A stretch of 5,676 bases of DNA from an uncultured Lachnospiraceae bacterium (GCA_905236925.1 CAJOQS010000234.1:1-5676), one strand, 5' to 3'. Positions 1 through 5,676 are shown, counted from the stretch's first letter. Translations and numbers: made by a program. Notes: a model not told the origin generated them from the letters alone.

Positions 1-348
1 ATCATAGCCATTCTTCTCATTGGACTCGGCGTTTTCTTTTCGATTGTATCGGTGTTTGGTGTTTTCCGGTTCAAATTCGTATTGAACAGGATGCATGCCG
101 CGGCGATCGGCGATACCCTGGCTTTACTGCTGGTCCTTGCGGGACTTATCGTTATCAGCGGTCTGAATATGACCTCGCTCAAACTGGCTGTGATCATTGC
201 GTTTTTCTGGATCGCAAGCCCGGTTTCGAGCCATCTTATCAGCAATATGATAGCGACAGTCGACCATGAAAAAGTCGATAAAATGAAAAAAATAGTTGCA
301 AATAATGACGCATCAGAGGATAATATCAAAGATCATACAAATAAATAG
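1..348 (+). CDS. mnhG: Mrp/Mnh-type Na+/H+ antiporter subunit G, 5' end missing
   Basis: The reading frame is open from base 1, and the 115 visible residues lack only the N-terminus, so the true start lies upstream of the window. The protein resembles the small MnhG/MrpG/PhaG subunit of the multi-subunit cation/proton antiporter in the cytoplasmic membrane. Three hydrophobic stretches are visible at about residues 1-19, 38-54 and 60-80. The loop after the first reads GVFRFKFVLNRMHAAAIGDT, matching the family pattern of an F-R-F motif followed by R-x-H-A-A and a small-residue/T segment. The SPVSSHLI segment (73-80) fits the conserved S/T-P-V-x-x-H motif near the family's C-terminus. A charged hydrophilic tail of about 30 residues follows. 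Family size is usually about 100-130 residues, so little is missing. Other Mrp subunits are expected upstream; none follows downstream. An in-frame GTG at 52 exists but would remove the first membrane helix. Confidence 0.85.
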   Translation: MIAILLIGLGVFFSIVSVFGVFRFKFVLNRMHAAAIGDTLALLLVLAGLIVISGLNMTSLKLAVIIAFFWIASPVSSHLISNMIATVDHEKVDKMKKIVANNDASEDNIKDHTNK

Positions 349-372
349 ATATTTTTTTATATTAAGTGAAAC

Positions 373-379
373 AGAGGAG
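373..379 (+). promoter_or_regulatory. Shine-Dalgarno site of the acidic-tailed membrane protein
   Basis: AGAGGAG lies 9 nt before ATG 389. It decides the start, because the frame stays open upstream into mnhG with no comparable site. Confidence 0.75.
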
Positions 380-388
380 AAGTTAGAA

Positions 389-937
389 ATGAAGAAGTTA
401 AGTAAGGGTGCTTTAATCGGGATAATTGCGGCCGCAGCGGTTGTGGTTCTTACGATCATTCTCGTGCTCGTGGAATCCCTGTCCGTAGGAAAGCTTGTTA
501 TCGAGAACAAGTCCGGTCGCAATATTGAATCATTTTCCGTTTATTTCATCGGATCCGAGGAAGGCGTCGCTGTAGATACATTGTTCCTGGACAGGCTTGA
601 CAACGGTGAGAAGATCAACATCAACTATGGTGAGAAGCTGACCTTTGGCGGTTATGAAGCCGAGTGTGTTATGTACGTTAAGTTTGAAGACGGTGAGCCG
701 ATCACTATAGCCGACGGTTATTTCACCAAGGAAGTCTTCGGAAATTTCAAGTTCGTCTTTACCGAGGAGGACGGCGAATTATATCTTACAGCGAGAGCTT
801 CGGAGGGCATTTTCAGGAATACCGCCGCAACACTGCTTGATTCCGAGTACGAACTGTGGCCCGAGGAAGGCGACTGGGAGGATGTCGACGGCTTCTATGA
901 CGATGACGAGGACGTTGATCTGGGAGAAGAATATTGA
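389..937 (+). CDS. Single-pass membrane protein with acidic C-terminal tail, unknown function
   Basis: I do not recognise this family. The 182-residue protein begins with a short basic segment (MKKLSKG) and one hydrophobic helix at about residues 8-28, so it is probably an N-terminally anchored protein with its bulk outside the membrane (N-in topology by the positive-inside rule). Residues 34-138 look like a beta-rich globular domain. The C-terminus from residue 151 has 17 Asp/Glu among 32 residues and no Lys or Arg after residue 143. ATG 389 is chosen because AGAGGAG at 373-379 sits 9 nt upstream. The frame stays open upstream to 296, but that stretch overlaps mnhG and would place about 31 polar residues before the membrane segment. 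The gene lies 40 nt after mnhG and overlaps rimO by 4 nt, suggesting co-transcription and coupled translation. No catalytic motif or cysteine pair is visible (a single Cys, residue 93). That it is a real gene is well supported; its role is unknown. Confidence 0.85.
   Translation: MKKLSKGALIGIIAAAAVVVLTIILVLVESLSVGKLVIENKSGRNIESFSVYFIGSEEGVAVDTLFLDRLDNGEKININYGEKLTFGGYEAECVMYVKFEDGEPITIADGYFTKEVFGNFKFVFTEEDGELYLTARASEGIFRNTAATLLDSEYELWPEEGDWEDVDGFYDDDEDVDLGEEY
922..929 (+). promoter_or_regulatory. Shine-Dalgarno site inside the preceding gene, for rimO
   Basis: GGGAGAAG lies in the last codons of the upstream gene. GGGAG ends 7 nt before TTG 934 but 22 nt before ATG 949. The spacing therefore favours a TTG start for rimO, whereas protein homology favours the ATG. 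Either way ribosomes finishing the upstream gene are delivered next to the rimO start. Confidence 0.55.
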
Positions 938-2298
938 AGCAAACTTCAATGAAATTGATGTTCGTATGTCTCGGCTGCGATAAGAATCTTGTTGACAGCG
1001 AGAAGATGCTTGCCGGTCTTTCGAAAGCCGGTTATGAATTGACGGGCGAAGAGTCTGAGGCAGAGATTATTGTTATCAATACCTGTTGCTTTATACACGA
1101 CGCCAAACAAGAGAGTATTGAAACCATCTTAAGGCTTGCGGAACTTAAACAGTCCGCCGGCCTTAAGTTTCTTGTTGTGATGGGGTGTCTGGCCGAGAGG
1201 TACAGTGAAGGCATCCTTTCCGAAATGCCCGAGGTCGACGCAGTGATAGGCACGTTTGCCTGTGACGAGCTGGTCCGGGTTCTTGACGGCCTTCGCGGAA
1301 AAGGTCTTCAGAACAAGGCCGTTATCAGTGAAAAGGGCGTTGTTCCTGACCTTCCGTCAGAAAGGCTCAGGTCCGATATCTGCCGTTATTCTTATCTTAA
1401 GATAGCCGAGGGCTGCGATAAGCGCTGCACATACTGTGTTATTCCCGATATCAAGGGCCATTACAGGAGCCTTGAATTTGACAGCCTCGTTAGGGAGGCC
1501 GAGGAGCTTGCTGCCGGAGGCGTCAATGAGTTAATGATAATCGCTCAGGAAACTACGCTTTACGGCACAGACCTTTATGGCTATAAAAGGCTGCCCGAGC
1601 TGTTAAAGCGTATTTGTGAGATCGACGGGATAGATATCGTAAGGCTTATGTACTGTTATCCCGAGGAGATAACCGACGAACTGATAGGGTTTATAGCCTC
1701 CGAGCCTAAAATGGCGCATTACATCGATATGCCGATACAGCATATTTCCGACAACATTCTCAGAAGGATGGGGCGCAGGACCTCCGGGGCTGATATCAAG
1801 GCGATCATCGGAAAGCTCAGAAGTGCAATCCCTGACATTGCGATAAGAACCTCGCTTATTACCGGTTTTCCTGGTGAGACAGAGGGAGATCACGAGGAAC
1901 TTCTTGATTTCCTCAGGGAATACAGGCTGGACAGGGTCGGAGTCTTTACCTATTCGAAGGAAGAAGGTACACCCGCTTTCCGTATGAAGGGACAGGTTCC
2001 CGCGAAAGTCAAGCAGGCAAGGCAGAAGCAGCTGATGCAGTTGCAGCAGAGTATTGTTTTTGAGAAAAACAGGGATCTGGTCGGAATGACCATGAAGGTC
2101 GTTATAGACGGCAGGATACCCGAAGACGATGTTTATGTCGGGCGTACATATATGGACGCACCCGATATTGACGGCAGAGTATTTGTCGAATCGGACAGGG
2201 AGCTTATCTCGGGAACGGTGATAGAAGCAGAGATCACATCCTTCAGGGACTACGATCTTCTTGCTACAGATACAGCAACAGGAAAAGGCAGGGCTTAA
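934..2298 (+). CDS. rimO: Ribosomal protein S12 methylthiotransferase RimO
   Basis: RimO is a cytoplasmic radical-SAM enzyme that adds a methylthio group to the beta-carbon of a conserved aspartate in ribosomal protein S12. From the TTG start the protein has 454 residues, close to the usual 430-450. The N-terminal UPF0004 domain carries the auxiliary-cluster cysteines C15 (LGCDKN), C51 (INTCC) and C85 (MGCLAERY). The radical-SAM core has CDKRCTYC at C161/C165/C168, preceded by LKIAEG; this and YCYPEEI (240-246) and DMPIQH (265-270) are typical of RimO rather than MiaB. The C-terminus ending in FRDYDL is the TRAM domain. C12 and C52 are extra cysteines beside cluster ligands. The start is uncertain: TTG 934 overlaps the upstream stop (TTGA) with good SD spacing, while ATG 949 (449 residues) gives the usual family N-terminus but has no SD at a normal distance. 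pgsA follows after one base, a common clostridial arrangement. Confidence 0.95.
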   Translation: MKQTSMKLMFVCLGCDKNLVDSEKMLAGLSKAGYELTGEESEAEIIVINTCCFIHDAKQESIETILRLAELKQSAGLKFLVVMGCLAERYSEGILSEMPEVDAVIGTFACDELVRVLDGLRGKGLQNKAVISEKGVVPDLPSERLRSDICRYSYLKIAEGCDKRCTYCVIPDIKGHYRSLEFDSLVREAEELAAGGVNELMIIAQETTLYGTDLYGYKRLPELLKRICEIDGIDIVRLMYCYPEEITDELIGFIASEPKMAHYIDMPIQHISDNILRRMGRRTSGADIKAIIGKLRSAIPDIAIRTSLITGFPGETEGDHEELLDFLREYRLDRVGVFTYSKEEGTPAFRMKGQVPAKVKQARQKQLMQLQQSIVFEKNRDLVGMTMKVVIDGRIPEDDVYVGRTYMDAPDIDGRVFVESDRELISGTVIEAEITSFRDYDLLATDTATGKGRA

Positions 2299-2299
2299 C

Positions 2300-2860
2300 A
2301 TGACTACACCTAATAAGATCACGGTTTTCAGATTTTGTATGATACCTGTTTTTACGGTAGTCTTTCTTCTTGAGCTTGTTTTTCCGCAGGACAAGCAGCT
2401 TCTTGATTATATTGCGCTTGCTGTTTTTGCGATCGCTTCGATATCGGATTTCTTTGACGGCTATCTTGCAAGGAAGAACCATCAGATCACCGATTTCGGC
2501 AAGCTTATGGATCCGCTTGCGGATAAGATGCTCGTCTGCACCGCTATTATCAGCTTTGTTCAGCTCAGGGATAATTTCCCCTGCTGGTGCGCGGTCGTTA
2601 TCGTTGCGCGTGAGTTTATAATAAGCGGCTTCAGGCAGCTTGCTGCGGAGAAGAAGACCATTATCATGGCCAGCATGTGGGGAAAGGCTAAGACTGTAGT
2701 TTCTCTGATCATGTGCCACCTGTTCATACTCGATCTTCAGTATGAATGGTTTCACGTGACGGAGACTGTTTTTATGTGGGTGGCGACTGTCCTGACCATA
2801 GTTTCGCTTGTTGATTATCTTGTGAAGAACCGTCAGGTCATGAAGGACTGCACGAAATGA
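2300..2860 (+). CDS. pgsA: CDP-diacylglycerol-glycerol-3-phosphate 3-phosphatidyltransferase
   Basis: PgsA makes phosphatidylglycerophosphate from CDP-diacylglycerol and glycerol-3-phosphate, the committed step to phosphatidylglycerol and cardiolipin, in the cytoplasmic membrane. The 186-residue protein has the usual family length. The complete CDP-alcohol phosphatidyltransferase signature D-G-x2-A-R-x8-G-x3-D-x3-D runs from D53 to D75 (D53, G54, A57, R58, G67, D71, D75), with D50 just before it. The N-terminus MTTPNKITVFRF matches the family's N-K-(I/L)-T-x-x-R opening. Hydrophobic segments occur at about 15-28, 35-49, 78-88, 96-110, 131-145 and 156-175. ATG 2300 is one base after the rimO stop, with GGCAGGG about 6 nt upstream acting as a modest SD. 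This spacing implies translation coupled to rimO. PgsA rather than cardiolipin or phosphatidylserine synthase is favoured by N-terminus, length and the rimO neighbour. A probable terminator overlaps its 3' end. Confidence 0.95.
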   Translation: MTTPNKITVFRFCMIPVFTVVFLLELVFPQDKQLLDYIALAVFAIASISDFFDGYLARKNHQITDFGKLMDPLADKMLVCTAIISFVQLRDNFPCWCAVVIVAREFIISGFRQLAAEKKTIIMASMWGKAKTVVSLIMCHLFILDLQYEWFHVTETVFMWVATVLTIVSLVDYLVKNRQVMKDCTK

Positions 2861-2880
2861 TCCTGTCATGACGCATTTTT
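2837..2880 (+). terminator. Probable intrinsic terminator overlapping the pgsA 3' end
   Basis: GTCATGA at 2837-2843 pairs perfectly with TCATGAC at 2866-2872. Inside it, AGGA (2844-2847) pairs with TCCT (2861-2864), leaving one bulged G at 2865 and a 13-nt loop. Three bases after the stem comes a run of five T (2876-2880). The stem is only moderately GC-rich and the 5' arm lies in the last pgsA codons, so efficiency is unsure. The position is right for the end of the mnhG-rimO-pgsA unit. Confidence 0.5.
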
Positions 2881-2889
2881 ACCATAGTT

Positions 2890-2918
2890 GTGACAAAAAA
2901 CGCCTCTACATTTGAAAT
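2890..2918 (+). promoter_or_regulatory. Candidate sigma-A-type promoter for the lipoprotein gene
   Basis: GTGACA (2890-2895, 5 of 6 matches to TTGACA) is followed after 17 nt by TGAAAT (2913-2918, 4 of 6 matches to TATAAT). It falls between the pgsA terminator candidate and the SD of the lipoprotein gene, the right place for a start of transcription. The -10 box is weak, and a match of this quality can arise by chance. Confidence 0.3.
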
Positions 2919-2942
2919 GGAGTATTGGAATTTCCGAATTTG

Positions 2943-2952
2943 AAGGGAGGTG
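2943..2952 (+). promoter_or_regulatory. Strong Shine-Dalgarno site of the lipoprotein gene
   Basis: AAGGGAGGTG is close to the full anti-SD complement, with GGGAGG ending 7 nt before ATG 2958. It fixes the start at 2958 rather than at an upstream in-frame TTG (2925), and is the strongest ribosome binding site in the window. Confidence 0.8.
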
Positions 2953-2957
2953 TTGTC

Positions 2958-3515
2958 ATGCGCGGCTTTGTGAAGTCTGTTTTTGCAGTTCTGCTTGCTT
3001 CTGTTTTAGTGTTCTCACTTTCTGCATGCACGCATAAGACTCACGATCCCGACGGACCGGACACACCACCTTCTACAGACCCCGATAACAGGGTTTCCGA
3101 GTCACCGACCAATACTGTTATCAGCGGAGAAAACCTTTCTTCGATCAGGATTTATACCGTTGACGCGGATTCCGAATCGGTAGTCAGCAAGGTTGTTATG
3201 GTCAGAGCGAACACCGAAGTCACACCGTCTCTTATCCTCGAGTATCTTGCTGATTCATTTAAGGACGAGTCACTCAAGATCTCGTTTGACAGTGTTGACT
3301 TTTCGAACGAGACCTGTATCGTCAGCTTTACCGATTCCATTTATTCAATTGCGAGCCAGAGTGTCGGACTTGAGGAAGCGGTACTTGACGCTACTGCTCA
3401 GAGCATCCTTGACAATGTCGACGGGTGTCTTGCAATTGTTTTCCGGATCAACAACGGTGCTTACGAAACATCGAATTTTACTTTTGATCTGAACTATGTA
3501 TACATGGATGACTAA
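2958..3515 (+). CDS. Lipoprotein with GerMN-like domain
   Basis: The 185-residue protein starts with a lipoprotein signal peptide: basic residues R2 and K6, a hydrophobic core at about 7-20, and lipobox LSAC at 21-24. It should therefore be lipidated on C24 and held on the outer face of the membrane. Residues 25-55 form a Pro/Asp/Thr/Ser-rich linker. Residues 62-180 resemble the GerMN fold: IRIYTVDAD, then an Arg/Thr-rich strand, a helix (TPSLILEYLADSF), a strand pair around SVDFSNETCIVSFTDS (112-127), and a helix (EEAVLDATAQSILDN, 139-153) ending in a beta hairpin. GerMN occurs in spore-formation protein GerM and in other firmicute lipoproteins. The match is by pattern only, so family assignment is moderate and the role is not established. 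It lies 97 nt after pgsA with its own candidate promoter and a hairpin behind it, so it is probably transcribed on its own. Confidence 0.8.
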   Translation: MRGFVKSVFAVLLASVLVFSLSACTHKTHDPDGPDTPPSTDPDNRVSESPTNTVISGENLSSIRIYTVDADSESVVSKVVMVRANTEVTPSLILEYLADSFKDESLKISFDSVDFSNETCIVSFTDSIYSIASQSVGLEEAVLDATAQSILDNVDGCLAIVFRINNGAYETSNFTFDLNYVYMDD

Positions 3516-3536
3516 ACTATCTGTTCTGCAGTTTTT

Positions 3537-3557
3537 TGCCCGAGCCATACTCGGGCA
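3537..3557 (+). terminator. Perfect 8-bp hairpin between lipoprotein and flavoprotein genes
   Basis: TGCCCGAG (3537-3544) pairs without mismatch with CTCGGGCA (3550-3557) around the loop CCATA. The 3' side is ATTTCGATT, only a short broken T-run. A run of six T lies on the 5' side (3532-3537), its last base being the outer base of the stem. The position 21 nt after the lipoprotein stop suits a terminator, but the poor 3' T-run makes it weak. Because it ends 11 nt before ATG 3569, it could instead act on translation or mRNA stability of the next gene. Confidence 0.5.
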
Positions 3558-3568
3558 TTTCGATTAAT

Positions 3569-4810
3569 ATGTCAAAATTAATTATCGTTGGCGGCGGTGC
3601 CGCCGGAATGATGGCTGCGGCTACGGCAGCGGCCGGAGGAGTTGAGGTTCTTCTTCTGGAGAAGAACGAGAAGCTCGGCAAGAAGGTCTATATTACTGGT
3701 AAGGGCAGGTGCAATCTTACCAATGACTGTGAGGTGTCCGATTTCTTCAGGAACATCGCATCAAACGGCAAGTTCATGTACAGCAGCCTGTACGGCTTTA
3801 CTCCTGCAGACACTATGCAGTTTTTCGAAAAAGCCGGGATGCCCGTAAAGGTTGAAAGGGGAAACCGTGTTTTTCCCGTCAGCGACCATTCTTCCGATGT
3901 CAACAAGTATCTCGAAAAGTCAATAAGTTCAGCAGGTGGCCAAATCCGTCTGAATACCGCCGTTTCCGAGATAATCACTGTGGGCTCCGTTTTTAAGGGA
4001 GTCATGCTGCGGAGCGGAGAAGAAATATATGCCGATAACTGTTTTATTGCAACCGGAGGTTTAAGCTATCCTTCGACAGGTTCGGACGGTGACGGCTTCA
4101 GGTTTGCAAAGGCCGTTGGACATAAGGTTACGAGACTTTTGCCTTCACTTGTTTCGGTCAAGGTCTGCGAAAGCTGGGTAAAGTCTGTTGAAGGACTGTC
4201 TCTGAAGAATGTGGTACTCAGTGCACATTGCGGAAACAAATGTCTGTATTCCGACCTCGGTGAGATGCTCTTTACACACGATGGTATAAGCGGTCCGCTT
4301 GTTCTGACACTTTCCTCAATACTCGCCGATACGATAGCGTCCGGCAACAAAGTCGATCTTAAGATAGACCTGAAGCCCGGACTTGATACAGAACAGCTTG
4401 ATGCCAGGGTTTTGAAGGATTTTTCCGAGAATATCAACAAAGTTTTTTCGAATTCCCTCGGAAAGCTGCTGCCTTCTTCGCTTATACCCGTTATTGTTAC
4501 GGCATCGTCTATCGATCCGTCAAAAAAGGTTAATGATATCACGAAGGAAGAGAGAGTAAGGCTCGTGAAGCTCATTAAGGAACTGCCGCTCACAGTTCTC
4601 AGACTTGGCGGTTACGACGAAGCTGTTATTACCAAGGGCGGCGTAGATGTTAAACAGATCAATCCGACGACTATGGAGTCGAAGCTCGTGAAGGGACTGT
4701 ACTTTATCGGAGAGGTCCTTGACGTTGATGCCTTTACAGGAGGCTTTAACCTGCAGATAGCCTGGTCCACGGCTGTCGCCGCTGCGCGGGCGGTCATTGA
4801 AAAGGAATAA
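3569..4810 (+). CDS. HI0933/YhiN-family FAD-dependent oxidoreductase
   Basis: This 413-residue protein belongs to the HI0933-like (YhiN) flavoprotein family, cytoplasmic proteins with a Rossmann FAD-binding fold whose reaction is not known. Visible hallmarks are the dinucleotide motif GGGAAG at 8-13 with the ribose-binding acid E31 at the end of the second strand; TGKGRCNLTN (43-52); RVFPVSD (100-106); the second FAD-contact motif ATGGLSYPSTGSDGDG (161-176); FTHDGISGP (235-243); TKGGVD (355-360); and the C-terminal GEVLDVDAFTGGFNLQ (381-396) that closes the FAD site. The length is normal and nothing is missing. ATG 3569 starts the canonical MSKLIIVGGG N-terminus. The frame opens upstream at TTG 3536, but that would put the start inside the hairpin. 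No SD is visible before 3569, unlike all neighbours. cmk follows after 33 nt, and flavoprotein-cmk-ispH is a common clostridial order. Confidence 0.93.
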   Translation: MSKLIIVGGGAAGMMAAATAAAGGVEVLLLEKNEKLGKKVYITGKGRCNLTNDCEVSDFFRNIASNGKFMYSSLYGFTPADTMQFFEKAGMPVKVERGNRVFPVSDHSSDVNKYLEKSISSAGGQIRLNTAVSEIITVGSVFKGVMLRSGEEIYADNCFIATGGLSYPSTGSDGDGFRFAKAVGHKVTRLLPSLVSVKVCESWVKSVEGLSLKNVVLSAHCGNKCLYSDLGEMLFTHDGISGPLVLTLSSILADTIASGNKVDLKIDLKPGLDTEQLDARVLKDFSENINKVFSNSLGKLLPSSLIPVIVTASSIDPSKKVNDITKEERVRLVKLIKELPLTVLRLGGYDEAVITKGGVDVKQINPTTMESKLVKGLYFIGEVLDVDAFTGGFNLQIAWSTAVAAARAVIEKE

Positions 4811-4832
4811 AAAACAGTGCGCATGCACGGAA

Positions 4833-4837
4833 CGGAG
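4833..4837 (+). promoter_or_regulatory. Shine-Dalgarno site deciding the cmk start
   Basis: CGGAG ends 6 nt before ATG 4844. In-frame GTG 4817 and ATG 4823 lie upstream, but they lack a comparable site and would add residues not expected before the Walker A strand. Confidence 0.65.
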
Positions 4838-4843
4838 ATATCT

Positions 4844-5515
4844 ATGAAATACAATATTGCGATCGACGGACCCGCGGGAGCGGGCAAGAGCACTATTGCC
4901 AAGAAGGTAGCCGAAAAGCTGGGATTCGTTTATATCGATACGGGCGCCATGTACCGCGCGATGGCATATTATTATACCGGAAAGGGCATAAACTGCGAGG
5001 ATAAGGATGCGGTCATTGCCGAATTCGATAATATTCATCTCGGACTCAAGTATATCGACGGCGTTCAGCATATCTTCCTGAACGGCGAGGATATTTCCGG
5101 GGTCATCAGAACCCAGGAGGTGGGAGAGAATGCCTCCAGAGTTTCCGCAATTGCCGAGGTCAGGGCAAAGCTTGTTGCAATACAGCAGGATATCGCAAGG
5201 AATATCAATGTCGTTATGGACGGCAGGGATATCGGCTCGGTCGTTCTTCCCGACGCGGAGCTTAAGATCTATCTTACCGCTTCGGTAAGGGTCAGGGCGT
5301 TAAGAAGGTTCAAGGAATATCAGGAGAAGGGTATCGAAGCCGATCTCGCAACCATAGAGAAGGAGATCAAGGACCGCGATTACAGGGACATGCACAGGGA
5401 TGCGTCGCCTCTGGTATGCGTTCCCGATGCTGTCGTAGTCGACACCTCCGATATGACTGTTGACGAGGTTATGGACCGTATCATTTCCCTTGTTGAGCAG
5501 GATACGGATGAATGA
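4844..5515 (+). CDS. cmk: Cytidylate kinase (CMP/dCMP kinase)
   Basis: Cmk transfers phosphate from ATP to CMP or dCMP, recycling cytidine nucleotides for nucleic acid and CDP-lipid synthesis in the cytoplasm. The 223-residue protein has the usual length. It opens with a strand and the P-loop GPAGAGKST (9-17, K15 and S16), followed by the CMP-binding DTGAMYRA (32-39). NGEDIS (80-85) and the IRT-x-EV-type segment (88-93) belong to the NMP-binding insert typical of bacterial CMP kinases. MDGRDIGSVVLPDA (125-138) carries the conserved D127/R128/D129-type nucleotide contact, and RALRRFKEYQ (151-160) with RDYRDMHRDASPL (178-190) supplies the lid arginines. ATG 4844 gives the canonical MKYNIAIDGPAGAGKS N-terminus. 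The gene stands 33 nt after the flavoprotein gene and 9 nt before ispH, so the three are probably one operon. No plsC lies between cmk and ispH, as sometimes seen in relatives. Confidence 0.96.
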   Translation: MKYNIAIDGPAGAGKSTIAKKVAEKLGFVYIDTGAMYRAMAYYYTGKGINCEDKDAVIAEFDNIHLGLKYIDGVQHIFLNGEDISGVIRTQEVGENASRVSAIAEVRAKLVAIQQDIARNINVVMDGRDIGSVVLPDAELKIYLTASVRVRALRRFKEYQEKGIEADLATIEKEIKDRDYRDMHRDASPLVCVPDAVVVDTSDMTVDEVMDRIISLVEQDTDE

Positions 5516-5518
5516 GGT
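5514..5518 (+). promoter_or_regulatory. Shine-Dalgarno site of ispH overlapping the cmk stop
   Basis: GAGGT shares two bases with the cmk TGA stop and ends 6 nt before ATG 5525, so ispH translation is likely linked to that of cmk. Confidence 0.6.
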
Positions 5519-5524
5519 ACTCTG

Positions 5525-5676
5525 ATGATCGTTAGGGTTGCTGAATCGGCCGGCTTCTGCTTCGGCGTGAAGCGGGCGGTCGACATGGTTTACGAGGAGC
5601 TGGACAAAGGCAGGGACGTCTATACCTACGGACCGATACTTAACAATGAGAATGTCATCGCGGAGCTTGAAAAAAA
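5525..5676 (+). CDS. ispH: 4-hydroxy-3-methylbut-2-enyl diphosphate reductase, 3' end missing
   Basis: Only the first 50 codons are in the window; the frame runs off the right edge. IspH (LytB) is a cytoplasmic [4Fe-4S] enzyme that makes isopentenyl and dimethylallyl diphosphate from HMBPP in the last step of the MEP pathway. The visible N-terminus has the signature AGFCFGVKRAV (residues 9-19), whose Cys at residue 12 is the first iron-sulfur ligand, and YTYGPILNNENVIAELE, corresponding to the conserved Y-T-x-G-P-I-x-H/N-N segment. The family usually has His at the position before the second Asn (G-P-I-I-H-N); here it is Asn, a variant found in many firmicute homologues as far as I recall. 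ATG 5525 is supported by GAGGT 6 nt upstream and by matching the family start. In many Clostridia ispH is fused to, or followed by, the S1 gene rpsA; the truncation prevents telling that here. Confidence 0.92.
   Translation, partial: MIVRVAESAGFCFGVKRAVDMVYEELDKGRDVYTYGPILNNENVIAELEK

Noticed and set aside
351..363. T-run after mnhG as terminator or TATATT as -10 box
   Set aside because: No stem of useful strength precedes the T-run, and no acceptable -35 box lies 16-18 nt before TATATT. It looks like AT-rich spacer.
1603..2394. Long open frame of 263 codons on the minus strand opposite rimO
   Set aside because: It lies opposite a clear rimO gene and the start of pgsA, and its translation shows no recognisable domain. 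It is best explained by the codon use of the + strand genes.
2264..2869. Open frame of 201 codons on the minus strand opposite pgsA
   Set aside because: It covers nearly all of pgsA, whose full catalytic signature is intact on the + strand, and its translation shows no recognisable domain or membrane segment.
2876..2902. Hairpin between GCATTTTT and AAAAACGC
   Set aside because: The pairing is mostly A-T with a mismatch. The upstream stem with its T-run explains the region better.
3484..3564. Promoter for the flavoprotein operon in the lipoprotein 3' end or the hairpin region
   Set aside because: TTGATC at 3484 has no -10 at proper spacing, and TTGCCC at 3536 pairs only with poor -10 candidates. 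I could not support a promoter here.

Overview
The window reads as a piece of chromosome from an anaerobic Clostridia-type Firmicute (Lachnospiraceae/Oscillospiraceae-like). Evidence: mid-range GC, heavy use of AGG arginine codons, strong purine-rich Shine-Dalgarno (SD) sites, a lipoprotein with a GerMN-like domain, and the gene pairs rimO-pgsA and HI0933-flavoprotein/cmk/ispH, which are typical of that class. The class is an inference. All genes lie on the + strand and are tightly packed. There is no RNA gene, mobile element, CRISPR array or long repeat.

Layout. (1) 1-348 is the 3' part of an Mrp/Mnh-type cation/proton antiporter G subunit. (2) 389-937 encodes an unrecognised single-pass membrane protein with a very acidic C-terminal tail. 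(3) 934-2298 is rimO, the ribosomal protein S12 methylthiotransferase, overlapping the previous gene by 4 nt. (4) 2300-2860 is pgsA, the phosphatidylglycerophosphate synthase, one base after rimO. A hairpin plus T-run at the pgsA 3' end (2837-2880) probably ends this transcription unit.

(5) A weak candidate promoter (2890-2918) and a near-consensus SD lead into 2958-3515, a secreted lipoprotein with a GerMN-like domain; it looks like its own unit. (6) An 8-bp perfect hairpin at 3537-3557 separates it from 3569-4810, a HI0933/YhiN-family FAD protein whose start has no visible SD. (7) 4844-5515 is cmk, cytidylate kinase. (8) 5525 to the window end is the beginning of ispH, the last enzyme of the MEP isoprenoid pathway.

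Most of the content is core housekeeping: ribosome modification, phospholipid head-group synthesis, pyrimidine nucleotide supply and isoprenoid precursors. I see no sign of a new defence or mobile system. The less understood parts are the acidic-tailed membrane protein coupled to rimO, the GerMN-like lipoprotein, and the hairpin beside the SD-less start of the flavoprotein gene.
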